Positions 8,851 through 16,422 of a DNA stretch of 64,000 nt are shown piece after piece; position 1 is the first letter of the stretch; each line of letters opens with the position of its first letter. Location: the NCBI RefSeq assembly GCF_003626535.1, contig NZ_RBAL01000001.1, positions 434,001-498,000 on the forward strand, given 5' to 3'. The notes below the pieces were generated by a model. The model worked only from the letters and a program-made list of their open reading frames with translations, was not told the DNA's origin and ran no database searches. The position numbers and the translations under genes were made by a program. This stretch comes from Streptomyces hoynatensis (GTDB lineage: Bacteria > Actinomycetota > Actinomycetes > Streptomycetales > Streptomycetaceae).

Positions 8851-9174
8851 ATGGCAGACGGCGGCGAGCGGATGGCGATCCCGCTGTCCGAACTCCAGGA
8901 ATTCGGCCCCCAGTTGCGGAACGTCAAGGAGTACATGAACCGCACGGGGGACACGTTCGACCAGTACCACGACGCCCTGGGCGACGAGCAGGTGATCGAC
9001 GCCCTCGACGACTTCGTCAGCGGCTGGAAGGACGGCCGCGGCGACATCAGCGAACAGCTCGACGGGCTCGCCGAGATGGCCGACACGGTGATCACCTCGG
9101 TCAACGACTACGAGGCCGAGCTGGAACGCACCCTCACCGACAGCGGCGGCGGGGAGGAGCAGCAGCCCGCCTGA
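8851..9174 (+). CDS. WXG100-superfamily-like small helical protein
   Basis: A 107-residue acidic, helical protein. It starts at an ATG preceded by GGGAGGGGCGGC. The layout is helix (PLSELQEFGPQLRNVKEYMNRTGDTFDQYHDAL), short break near GDEQVIDALDDFVSGWKDG, then helix (DISEQLDGLAEMADTVITSVNDYEAELERTL). The W-x-G-like element W-K-D-G sits near the middle. It would pair with the gene at 7707 as a type VII secretion-type heterodimer, but it lacks a clear secretion tag at the C-terminus. The downstream neighbour is convergent. Confidence 0.6.
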   Translation: MADGGERMAIPLSELQEFGPQLRNVKEYMNRTGDTFDQYHDALGDEQVIDALDDFVSGWKDGRGDISEQLDGLAEMADTVITSVNDYEAELERTLTDSGGGEEQQPA

Positions 9175-9256
9175 CCCGCGCCCCCGGGCCCGCCCGGCGT
9201 GCGCCGGCGCCCGGCCCCGCGCGCGACGGCGCCCCTGGGCCGGGCCGGCGCCGGGC

Positions 9257-10249
9257 TCAGGCGGGCCGACGGCCGGTGTACACGCTCCTGGCCTCCACGT
9301 GCCCCAGGTCGGTGCGGCGGCCAAGCCACGCCGGGTCCCCCTCGTCGAGCAGGCGGCGGAACGCCTCCCGGTCCTCCTCGGACAGCAGGCCCTCCTCCGC
9401 CGTCCGCGCCACGCGGTGGCCCAGCGAGGCCAGCAGGCTCGCCATGGCGGGGCCGCCCGGCCGCACCTCGTGCTCCACCAGGAAGGTCCGCGTCGCCACC
9501 TCGCCCAGCCCCGCCCGGCGCAGCGCCTCGGGCCAGCCGTAGGGCATCGCGGCGACCCCGGGCAGCGAGGCCCGCATCCGCCCGAACCACCGCATCTGCG
9601 CCGCGTCCAGCCGGTCCTCGAGGCCGGGCGCGCCCACGCCGACGTCCCACGGCAGGTGACGCACCCGCAGCCCGCCCTCGGCGAGCGCCAGCACCCCGCC
9701 GGGCGCCAGCGCCGCCGCCAGCCCGTCCACGGCCCGCTGCTGGTCGGGCACATGGTGCACGGCGCCCGCGACCCACAGCAGGTCGGGCGCCCCGCCGGCG
9801 ACGGCGCGCAGCGCCTCGCCCCCGTCCTCAAGCCGCGCCACCGCGAACCTGACCCGCGCGGCGGCGCCCCCGATCCGCTCGGCCCGCCGCCGCGCGGCCG
9901 CGAGCACCGCCGGCTCGCCGTCGAGGCCGGCGACGGACAGCCCGGCGGGTCCCTGCTGCGCCAGGGCCACCGCCATCCCGCCGCCCCCGCACCCGAGGTC
10001 CACCGCGAGCCGCGCCCCGGCCGGCAGCAACTCCCGCGCCGCCCGCGCCAGCCACTCCGCGTCCCGGTCCGCCGCCTCGGCCAGCCGCTCCGCCTCCGTG
10101 GCCCAGTCCACGTCCCGCGTGCCGTGCCCGCCATGTCCGCCGTGGCCGCCGTGCTGCGTGCCCGTGCCGTGGGCGTGGCGGCCGGGGTCGTGGCCGTGTC
10201 CCGCCTGGGTCCCGTGGTGGGTGCCGCCGGCCTCGTTCACGTCGTTCAC
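9257..10249 (-). CDS. SAM-dependent methyltransferase with histidine-rich N-terminus
   Basis: A 330-residue class I methyltransferase on the minus strand. Motif I is VDLGCGGGGMAVALA at about residues 83-97, with further elements VAGLDGEPAVLAAARRR and LLWVAGAVHHVPDQQRAVDGLAAAL typical of UbiE/Methyltransf_25 enzymes. The first 45 residues are unusual: ten histidines between residues 11 and 42, mostly in G-H or GGH repeats, which looks like a metal-binding tail. The substrate is not predictable. It is transcribed away from the Flp pilin gene and converges on the WXG100-like gene, so it is probably not part of the pilus machinery. Confidence 0.82.
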   Translation of the reverse strand: MNDVNEAGGTHHGTQAGHGHDPGRHAHGTGTQHGGHGGHGGHGTRDVDWATEAERLAEAADRDAEWLARAARELLPAGARLAVDLGCGGGGMAVALAQQGPAGLSVAGLDGEPAVLAAARRRAERIGGAAARVRFAVARLEDGGEALRAVAGGAPDLLWVAGAVHHVPDQQRAVDGLAAALAPGGVLALAEGGLRVRHLPWDVGVGAPGLEDRLDAAQMRWFGRMRASLPGVAAMPYGWPEALRRAGLGEVATRTFLVEHEVRPGGPAMASLLASLGHRVARTAEEGLLSEEDREAFRRLLDEGDPAWLGRRTDLGHVEARSVYTGRRPA

Positions 10250-10632
10250 CTCGCGTCTTCCTTCTCGGGTCGCCCGATCCTTTCACGCCGGCGCCGGGGT
10301 TTGGCGGGCCGCACGGCCGGGCACCTGCCCCTCGCACCCGCACCGCCGGTCGCACAGAGCCAGGAAGCGGCAGCGGCATGTCATCGGATCATCCGGGTCT
10401 CCCTGCCCAATCCGCGTTCGGTGTGGCACAGTCAGTGCCGATAGGTGTACGGGTTGGCCCGCAGGGAGGGGGTCGGGCATGGGGCGTCTCACCGTCAAAC
10501 GGGTACCGAACGGGCCACGTTGCCCCCCGTCCCCCATACCAGGACGCGCCGCTCCGCAGTACCGTTTTCCGCGGAGGGGCAGGGGCCCGGAGAGGTCGGC
10601 TGAACCGGCGTCAGCCGGAGGAGAGGGACGCC
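10250..10632. promoter_or_regulatory. Divergent intergenic region between methyltransferase and Flp pilin
   Basis: About 380 bases with no supported gene. It must contain the promoters of the minus-strand methyltransferase and of the plus-strand pilin operon. A short inverted repeat GGCAC/GTGCC with a five-base centre lies at 10425-10439. A purine-rich GGAGGAGAGGG run ending just before 10631 serves as the pilin ribosome binding site. I see no convincing -35/-10 pair. Confidence 0.4.
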
Positions 10633-10839
10633 ATGAGCAGGCTGCTGCTGAAGTGGGGACACACCATTGCGCACCGGCTGCGCGACCGGCACGCGGATCG
10701 CGGCGCGGGTTTCGTGGAGTACGCGGGCCTGCTTCTGCTGATCGCCGCGGTCGTCGTGGCGGTCGTCTCGCTGGACATTCAGGATTCGGTCGCGGATGCC
10801 GTGGGCAATGCGGTGAGCAGCATCACCGGCGGCGACTGA
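10633..10839 (+). CDS. flp: Flp-type prepilin
   Basis: A 68-residue prepilin. The basic leader ends in DRGAGFVEYAGLLLLIAAVVVAVV. This gives a prepilin peptidase site after Gly24 with Glu at mature position 5 and Tyr at 6, exactly the Flp signature G/XXXXEY. The rest is a single hydrophobic helix and a short C-terminal tail, as in other Flp pilins. The ATG at 10633 has a strong GGAGGAGAGGG ribosome binding site. It is the structural subunit for the Tad machine encoded at 1.3-7.5 kb and the likely substrate of the peptidase at 13866. Confidence 0.88.
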   Translation: MSRLLLKWGHTIAHRLRDRHADRGAGFVEYAGLLLLIAAVVVAVVSLDIQDSVADAVGNAVSSITGGD

Positions 10840-11549
10840 CCCGCAGCGACGGAGGGGCGGTCTTCCCCCTCTACATCTGGATGGTCGCCGGGCTGCTGAC
10901 GGTGGCGCTCCTGTTCTTCGTGGTGGCCCAGGCGGCCGTCACCCGGTCCGGCGGCCAGTCCGCCGCCGACGCCGCCGCGCTCGCCGCCGCCCAGGAGGCG
11001 GCCGACCACTTCCTCGACGACTTCCTTGCCGCGGCGGACCGTGCGGCGGCGGAGGACGGGGACCGCGAGGAGGGGGAGGACGGCGAGGACGACGGGGAGA
11101 ACGGGGAGAACCCGGGCGACGAGGATGCCGGGGAGGACGAGGACCCGGGCCGCGACGAGGAACTCGACGAGGACCTGGAGGACATCCTCGACGGCGACGA
11201 CCCCGTGACCGGCCCGGCCTGCCAGGCCGCCGCCCGACTCGCCGCCGACAACGACGCCGACCTCACCGCCTGCGAACTCGCCGGCGACCGCCCCGGTTTT
11301 CACGTACGGGTGGAAACCCACGACACGGTGGGGAACTCGCTGCTTCCCGGGACCGAGGACCGGACCGCGACCGCGGAGGCCACCGCCGTGATCGACGGGC
11401 TGTGCCGGCTTGACACCGACGAGGAGCCGGACGAGGACGGGCACATCCGGCTCAGCTGCGACGAGGACCGCAACTGGTCGATCGACCCGGGAGACGCCGA
11501 CCAACTGCCGGAAGCCCGGGACCTGTTCAAGGTCTATTTGGAAGACTGA
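10836..11549 (+). CDS. TadG-like (Tad domain) pilus assembly protein with unclear start
   Basis: The protein opens with GGAVFPLYIWMVAGLLTVALLFFVVAQAAVTRSGGQSAADAAALAAAQEA, which matches the N-terminal Tad/TadG domain (one membrane helix then an Ala-rich helix). A very acidic Glu/Asp/Gly linker follows at about residues 85-125, then a cysteine-containing C-terminal domain. No ATG, GTG or TTG occurs in frame before the helix. The only candidates are a CTG at 10836 that overlaps the pilin stop codon (CTGA), or the ATG at 10881, which would remove the conserved GAVFPLYIW segment. I place the start at the CTG, giving 237 residues; the ATG would give 222. Co-translation with the pilin is likely. 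Confidence 0.68.
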   Translation: MTRSDGGAVFPLYIWMVAGLLTVALLFFVVAQAAVTRSGGQSAADAAALAAAQEAADHFLDDFLAAADRAAAEDGDREEGEDGEDDGENGENPGDEDAGEDEDPGRDEELDEDLEDILDGDDPVTGPACQAAARLAADNDADLTACELAGDRPGFHVRVETHDTVGNSLLPGTEDRTATAEATAVIDGLCRLDTDEEPDEDGHIRLSCDEDRNWSIDPGDADQLPEARDLFKVYLED

Positions 11550-11586
11550 CCACCGATCGAGTCGAGATGCAAGGGAAAGGCGCGCC

Positions 11587-12183
11587 ATGGACCTCCGGGA
11601 TAACAAGTCACGCCTCGTCCTCATCGTGATCGCGCTGGGCGCCGCGCTGGTCATCGGCGTGGCCAGCTGCAGCGGCGGCGGCGATGACTCGGGCACGGAC
11701 ACGTCCCAGGAGAACCAGTCCGGCCAGGACGGCGAGGGCGGCGACGAGAGCGCGGAGCCCTCGGGCGACGAGGAGTCCCAGGCGGAGAACGAGGTCCTGG
11801 CCGAGGTGACCGGCGAGCAGGACATCACCCTGACGATCACCAGCGCCGAGCGCGAGTCCGGCGGCTTCCTGACGGTCGAGGGCACCCTCCACAACGGGGG
11901 CGGCGACGGCTGGCGCGCGACGGCCTGGGCGGGCGAGGAGCGGGAACTCGCGGGCAACGGCTTCTCCATGGCGGGCGCCACGCTGACCGCCCACGAGGAG
12001 GGCAAGCGGTACCTCATCCTCCGCGACACCGAAGGCCGGTGCCTGTGCACGAACTTCGGCCTGGAGATCGGCGCCGGTGACTCCGTCAACTGGTTCGCGC
12101 AGTTCCCGGAGCCGGACCCGGGGACCACCGAGGTGGACTTCCAGATCGGGCAGATGCCCCCGGCCACCATCGAGATCAGCTGA
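11587..12183 (+). CDS. Putative lipoprotein in Tad locus
   Basis: A 198-residue secreted protein. The N-terminus has a basic start, a hydrophobic stretch (LVLIVIALGAALVIGVASC) and a lipobox-like VASC, so the mature protein should start at Cys28 and be lipidated. A Ser/Gly/Asp/Glu-rich linker follows, then a beta-rich domain of about 110 residues with one CLC pair. No family is recognised for the C-terminal domain. It begins 37 bases after the TadG-like gene and precedes the OmpA-like gene by 13 bases, so these three probably form an envelope-facing part of the Tad locus. Confidence 0.72.
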   Translation: MDLRDNKSRLVLIVIALGAALVIGVASCSGGGDDSGTDTSQENQSGQDGEGGDESAEPSGDEESQAENEVLAEVTGEQDITLTITSAERESGGFLTVEGTLHNGGGDGWRATAWAGEERELAGNGFSMAGATLTAHEEGKRYLILRDTEGRCLCTNFGLEIGAGDSVNWFAQFPEPDPGTTEVDFQIGQMPPATIEIS

Positions 12184-12196
12184 GGCGGGCAGACAC

Positions 12197-12979
12197 ATGA
12201 CGAACCGTGGGCACCACGCCGGCCGGGTCGCGGGCATCGCGCTCACCGGCGTGGCCGTTTTTGCGTGGGGCACCCCCACCGCCCTGGCCGACGACGGGGA
12301 CGACGGGGTGGAGCAGCCGCCCGGGTACGAGGCTCCCGCGACGCCTGAGGTCGACCCCGACGCCGCGGGCCTGAAGCTGGGCGACGGGGCGACCCTCGCC
12401 GAGCCCCGGGTGCTCGACATCAAACGGATCACCGAAAACCTGGGCACCGGCGAGCAGTCGGGAGCGGACGGCGGCACCGGCGGCGACTCGGACGGCTCGG
12501 GCGACGCCGGAGACCCCGGCGACAGCGGCGACGCCGGAGACAGCGGCGAGACCGGCGGCGAGGGAGACGGCGGCCAGAGCACCGACAGCGGCGGCAGCCG
12601 GCGCGAGGAACAGACCGGCAACACGCACAAGTTCACGCTCCAGACGGACGTGATCTTCGGCGAGGGCAGCGACGAGATCACCGAGGCCTCCGCGGACGCC
12701 CTCAGGGAGGTGGCCGCCGCGATCGACGAGTACCAGCCCAGCCAGGTGAACATCTTCGGCTTCACCGACGACCAGGGTTCCTACGAGAGCGGCGTCACCC
12801 TCTCGACGAACCGCGCCAGGAACACCCAGCAGGTGCTGCTCGGGCTGATCGAGGACCCCTCGGGCATCCAGTTCAACGTCCGCGGCTACAGCGAGGACTA
12901 CCCCCTCTACGACAACAGCACCGAGGAGGGCCGCCAGCGCAACCGCCGGGTGGAGATCTCCTGGCCGACCGAGGAGTGA
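12197..12979 (+). CDS. OmpA-family C-terminal domain protein
   Basis: A 260-residue exported protein. A signal peptide ends near residue 31 (VFAWGTPTALADD). It is followed by an acidic Gly/Ser/Asp linker (about residues 90-140) and a C-terminal OmpA/MotB-type peptidoglycan-binding domain. The domain shows FTLQTDVIFGEGSDEITEASADALREVAAAID, VNIFGFTDDQGSYESGVTLSTNRARNTQQVL and the terminal RQRNRRVEISW. In a monoderm this domain would tie the Tad machine or pilus to peptidoglycan. The ATG at 12197 lies 13 bases after the lipoprotein stop, within one operon. Confidence 0.85.
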   Translation: MTNRGHHAGRVAGIALTGVAVFAWGTPTALADDGDDGVEQPPGYEAPATPEVDPDAAGLKLGDGATLAEPRVLDIKRITENLGTGEQSGADGGTGGDSDGSGDAGDPGDSGDAGDSGETGGEGDGGQSTDSGGSRREEQTGNTHKFTLQTDVIFGEGSDEITEASADALREVAAAIDEYQPSQVNIFGFTDDQGSYESGVTLSTNRARNTQQVLLGLIEDPSGIQFNVRGYSEDYPLYDNSTEEGRQRNRRVEISWPTEE

Positions 12980-13135
12980 ACCGGGGCGGCCCCCACCCGG
13001 CCGCCGCCCGCCCGCCCCGCTGCCGCCCCCGTCCCCGTGCCGCCTGTCCCCCCGCCTGCCCCGGACGTCCGGCCCGCCGTCCCGAAGGCCCGGGCGGCGC
13101 TTGCGCCTTCGCCGGGGCGCGGGTAGGCAAGGGGC

Positions 13136-13678
13136 ATGAGCGCCGCAACCGTGCCCCTCACGTACCAGGAGATCGGCATCACCCGGGCAGCGCCCGAGGG
13201 GCCGTTGCCCGCCGGGGCCCACCTGCTGCGGGTGCGCACCCGCCTCGGCCGGGGCGAAGGAGTCCTGCGCGCGGCCGGCGAGGCCCTGCTCGGCTTCGGG
13301 ATGCAGCGCGGCGTGGGCCTCAGGGTGCGCGCGACGGCCCCCGTCGCGGACGTCGGCGTGGAGGTCACCCTGCTCGCGGGCCTCGGCCCGCTGCGGCTCG
13401 GCGCGCCCTGCCGCGTGGTCTGGCGCATCGACGAGCCCGAGCGCATCGGCTACGGCTACGGAACGCTTCCGGGCCATCCCGAGAGCGGCGAGGAGGGCTT
13501 CGTCGTGGAACGGCTCGCGGACGACTCGGTGTGGCTCACCGTAACCGCCGTGAGCCGCGCGGCCACCTGGTACATGCGGGCCGCCGGGCCGCTCGGGCGC
13601 CTCGGCCAGCGGGTGATCGCCCGCCGTTACGGGCGTGCCCTGCGCCGCCTGAGTGCCAGGGGGTCACAGCTCTCCTGA
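13136..13678 (+). CDS. DUF1990 family protein
   Basis: A 180-residue protein resembling the DUF1990 family. Seen: LTYQEIGITR at the start, then RVRTRLGRGEGVLRAAGEALLGFGMQRGVGLRV, the beta-rich centre and VEVTLLAGLGPLRLGAPCRVVWRIDEPERIGYGYGTLPGHPESGEEGFVVERL, with a C-terminal helical segment. Members have no established biochemical role. The ATG at 13136 has AAGGGG immediately upstream; a TAGGCA hexamer six bases before the start would also fit leaderless transcription. It sits between the Tad genes and the prepilin peptidase and is probably unrelated in function. Confidence 0.72.
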   Translation: MSAATVPLTYQEIGITRAAPEGPLPAGAHLLRVRTRLGRGEGVLRAAGEALLGFGMQRGVGLRVRATAPVADVGVEVTLLAGLGPLRLGAPCRVVWRIDEPERIGYGYGTLPGHPESGEEGFVVERLADDSVWLTVTAVSRAATWYMRAAGPLGRLGQRVIARRYGRALRRLSARGSQLS

Positions 13679-13865
13679 CCGTGCGGTATCGTTCCCTGCG
13701 TGTTGGCCAGGCCGACACCCTTTCGCTGCCAGCGTCGTCACTCCCACCCCGGCGACGGCTGGCGGGGCGGACCGTGAGCACCCCCCCGCTCCGGTCCAGC
13801 CCAATCGACGGGCCGGTTCGCCCTTCCCCCCACTCGGGCGAGCCGGCCCGCATTACGCTCACGGT

Positions 13866-14597
13866 GTGTACCCCCTGCTGATCGTGGCCGCCGCCCTTTA
13901 CGGTGCCCTGGCCGGCACGTTGCTCGTCACGCCCGGCTACCGGCTGGCGGTCCCCGAGGGGGAGCCCTGGCGCGCGACGTGCCCGGCGGGCCACCCGCTC
14001 CCGGGCGGCGCCTGGATCGGCCGGCTGCGCTGTGCCTCCTGCCCCGGCGGCCGGGTGGCCGCGGGGGCGGCGCGGTCCGCGGCCGTCCTCGCCTGCTGCT
14101 GCGCGGCGCTCGCCGCGGCCGTGGGTCCGCGGCCGGAGCTGGCGGTGTGGCTGCTGGCCGCGCCGGTCGTGGTGCTGCTTGCGGTGGTCGACCTGGCCGT
14201 GCAGCGCCTGCCCGACGTGCTGACCCTGCCCCTCGCCCTGGCGCTCGCCGGGGGCCTCGGCCTGGCGGCCGCGGTGCCGGGGGCGGCGGGCAGCTGGCCG
14301 CGGGCGCTGCTCGCGGGCCCGGTGCTCGGCGCGGTCTACCTCGTCCTCTTCCTCGTGAACCCCGCGGGCCTCGGCTTCGGCGACGTCAAACTCGCGGTCC
14401 CGGTCGGGGTAGCCCTTGGGTGGTACGGCTGGGAGGCGGTGCTGCTCGGCACCTTCGCGGGCTTCCTGCTGGCGGCCGGCTACGGGCTCGCGCTGGTCCT
14501 CGCGGGGCGGGCGGGGCGCAGGACGCCGGTGCCCTTCGGGCCCTGCATCGCGCTCGGCGCGCTCGCCGCCGTGCTCGCCGGGGGACTCACGGTTTAA
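13866..14597 (+). CDS. Prepilin peptidase (A24 family)
   Basis: A 243-residue polytopic membrane aspartic protease expected to cleave the Flp prepilin and TadE-like pseudopilins. The two catalytic aspartates are visible: D109 in LAVVDLAVQRLPD and D173 in the GFGDVK motif. The N-terminal loop carries C39, C56 and C59 (CPAGHP and CASCPGG), a likely zinc site as in classical bifunctional prepilin peptidases. At least six hydrophobic segments are present. The GTG at 13866 is six bases after a TACGCT hexamer (13854-13859) and has no ribosome binding site, which suggests a leaderless transcript. Confidence 0.88.
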   Translation: MYPLLIVAAALYGALAGTLLVTPGYRLAVPEGEPWRATCPAGHPLPGGAWIGRLRCASCPGGRVAAGAARSAAVLACCCAALAAAVGPRPELAVWLLAAPVVVLLAVVDLAVQRLPDVLTLPLALALAGGLGLAAAVPGAAGSWPRALLAGPVLGAVYLVLFLVNPAGLGFGDVKLAVPVGVALGWYGWEAVLLGTFAGFLLAAGYGLALVLAGRAGRRTPVPFGPCIALGALAAVLAGGLTV

Positions 14598-14654
14598 TTC
14601 CGGTTCCGATGCACTCAGCACGGCCCCTTATGCGTTACCGTGGAATCCCCCCCT

Positions 14655-14690
14655 CGGGCCGGTCCGTCACCCCCCCCACGGACCGGCCCG
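14655..14690 (+). terminator. Intrinsic terminator after prepilin peptidase
   Basis: Perfect 13-bp inverted repeat (arms CGGGCCGGTCCGT and ACGGACCGGCCCG) with a 10-base C-rich loop, followed by CTTTCGTGT. It lies about 60 bases after the peptidase stop and closes the Tad region. Confidence 0.75.
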
Positions 14691-14874
14691 CTTTCGTGTC
14701 CGCCGGGCCGCCGGGCGCCGCGGGAGTCCGCGGGCCGCACCGCCCGCCGCGCCTCCCGCCTTCTCCGCTCCATCCCCTTCCTCTTCTGCCCCTGGTTTCC
14801 GGCTGCCTCCGCTCGCCTCTTCTTTCCGGCCGCCTCCGTGCGCCTTCGGCCCCGGTTCGGTCCCCCTCCGCGCC

Positions 14875-14940
14875 GGTTCCGCTCCGATTCCGCCCCGGTT
14901 CCGTCCCGGTTCCGTCCCGGTTCCGCCCCGGTTTCGTCCT
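14875..14940. repeat. 11-bp tandem repeat array (GGTTCCGYCCC)
   Basis: Six consecutive units of about 11 bp, with GGTT or GATT blocks at 14875, 14886, 14897, 14908, 14919 and 14930. Looser copies flank the array (14854, 14946, 14952). Eleven is not a multiple of three, and no supported gene covers the array. It lies in a 630-base gap between the prepilin peptidase terminator and the cis-prenyltransferase gene; the rest of the gap is pyrimidine-rich on the plus strand with no further gene seen. Confidence 0.75.
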
Positions 14941-15225
14941 GGCCCGGTTCCGGTTCCGTCAGGGTCCCGTCCGGATTCGCCGGCGCTTCTTCGGCGCACC
15001 CGCGGCGCACCCGCGACGTATCTTCCGCTTGTCTCCGGCTTTCCCACGGCCTTGCCGCGGCCTGGCTGCGGCCTTGCGCCGGCGGTTCGTCCGCGCCGTC
15101 TTCGCGGTCGTGGCGTGGCCGGGCCGGGGCCGCTGGCCGGATCCGCCGCTTTCGATTCTTCGTACCGGGCGGCGGCAGTAGAGTGCCGGGCACGGGGACG
15201 GGCTTGGAGGGGCTGACACAACGCG

Positions 15226-16014
15226 ATGGGCGCGATCAAGAGCGCGATGAAGAACACGCTGCGCCGCCTGGCCGTGCGGCTGTACGCACGGCGGGTGGAG
15301 GGCAGGCTCGACACGGAGCGGGGACCCAAGCACATCGGGGTGATCCTCGACGGGAACCGCCGCTGGGCCAAGGCGGCCGGCAGCACCACGCGGCAGGGCC
15401 ACGAGGCCGGGGCCGCGAAGATCAGGGAACTGCTCGGCTGGTGTGAGGAGACCGACGTCGAGGTCGTCACCCTGTGGCTGCTCTCCACGGACAACCTCAA
15501 CCGCGCCCCCGAGGAGCTCACCCCGCTGCTGTCGATCGTGGAGGGCGCGGTCCGCGACCTCGCCGAGGACGGCCGCTGGCGCGTGAACCACGTCGGGGCC
15601 CTCGACGTGCTGCCCGAGCGGACCAGGCGGGTGCTGGCCGAGGCCGAGGAACTGGCCGGGAACCGCGAGGGAATACTGGTCAACGTCGCCGTCGGGTACG
15701 GCGGGCGGCAGGAGATCACCGACGCGGTCCGCTCGCTGCTCGCCAAGCGGGCCGCCGACGGGCAGACGCTGCAGGAGGTGGCCGACTCGCTGGGCGTGGA
15801 GGACATCTCCGAGCACCTCTACACCCGCGGCCAGCCCGACCCGGACCTGGTGATCCGCACCAGCGGCGAGCAGCGTCTCTCCGGCTTCATGCTGTGGCAG
15901 AGCGCCCATTCGGAGTACTACTTCTGCGAGGCGTACTGGCCGGCCTTCCGCAAGGTGGACTTCCTGCGGGCGCTGCGCGACTACGCGGCCAGGCACCGGC
16001 GCTACGGCATCTGA
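15226..16014 (+). CDS. uppS: Isoprenyl transferase (cis-prenyl diphosphate synthase)
   Basis: A 262-residue enzyme of the UPP synthase family, which condenses isopentenyl diphosphate onto an allylic primer in cis to make the long-chain lipid carrier for peptidoglycan synthesis. The diagnostic HIGVILDGNRRWAK lies at residues 36-49 with the catalytic Asp at 42. Further blocks LWLLSTDNLNR, NVAVGYGGRQEI, DPDLVIRTSGEQRLSGFMLWQSAHSEYYF are complete. The ATG at 15226 has a GGAGGGG ribosome binding site, and a TAGAGT hexamer at 15179-15184 may be its -10 element. Actinobacteria often carry two such enzymes, so the exact chain length is not certain. Confidence 0.93.
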   Translation: MGAIKSAMKNTLRRLAVRLYARRVEGRLDTERGPKHIGVILDGNRRWAKAAGSTTRQGHEAGAAKIRELLGWCEETDVEVVTLWLLSTDNLNRAPEELTPLLSIVEGAVRDLAEDGRWRVNHVGALDVLPERTRRVLAEAEELAGNREGILVNVAVGYGGRQEITDAVRSLLAKRAADGQTLQEVADSLGVEDISEHLYTRGQPDPDLVIRTSGEQRLSGFMLWQSAHSEYYFCEAYWPAFRKVDFLRALRDYAARHRRYGI

Positions 16015-16422
16015 GGCGGCACCGGGCTCTCCGCTTCCCGTACGCGCCCGGCGCGCGCCCCCGGGCCCCCGGGCGCGGGCGGGTGGGAGCGAGGGCGCGG
16101 GCGGTGGGTGCACGGCGCGCCCCCCCGGCGCGCTGCCGGGGTGCGGCGGCGGGCGGCCCCGCGGGCCGGGCCCGCCCGCTCGGCGGTCGCCGGGCCGGTC
16201 CATTCTTCGCATGAGATGTGCAGCGAGCGGGCATATTCCCGGCGGACCGCGCCTCGCAGCGGTCCACCGGGAGGCCCGTTTGCGCACCACGACACCCCCC
16301 TCTTCCGCTGGGGACCTGGGCCGGTACCGGGCCCCGTGGATGCCGGGGCCGGGCCGGCCGGCAGACCCCCGGCGCCCAGGGCGCCGTGATTCCGCACCTC
16401 GTCCGAGGGGGTTCGTCCTCAC
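16015..16422. other. Intergenic region after uppS
   Basis: About 400 bases with no supported gene. The first 80 bases contain overlapping GC palindromes (CGCGCCCCCGG / CCGGGCGCG) that could terminate uppS transcription. A slightly less GC-rich patch around 16200-16250 may carry the promoter of the downstream PhoH-type gene. No small ORF stands out. Confidence 0.4.
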
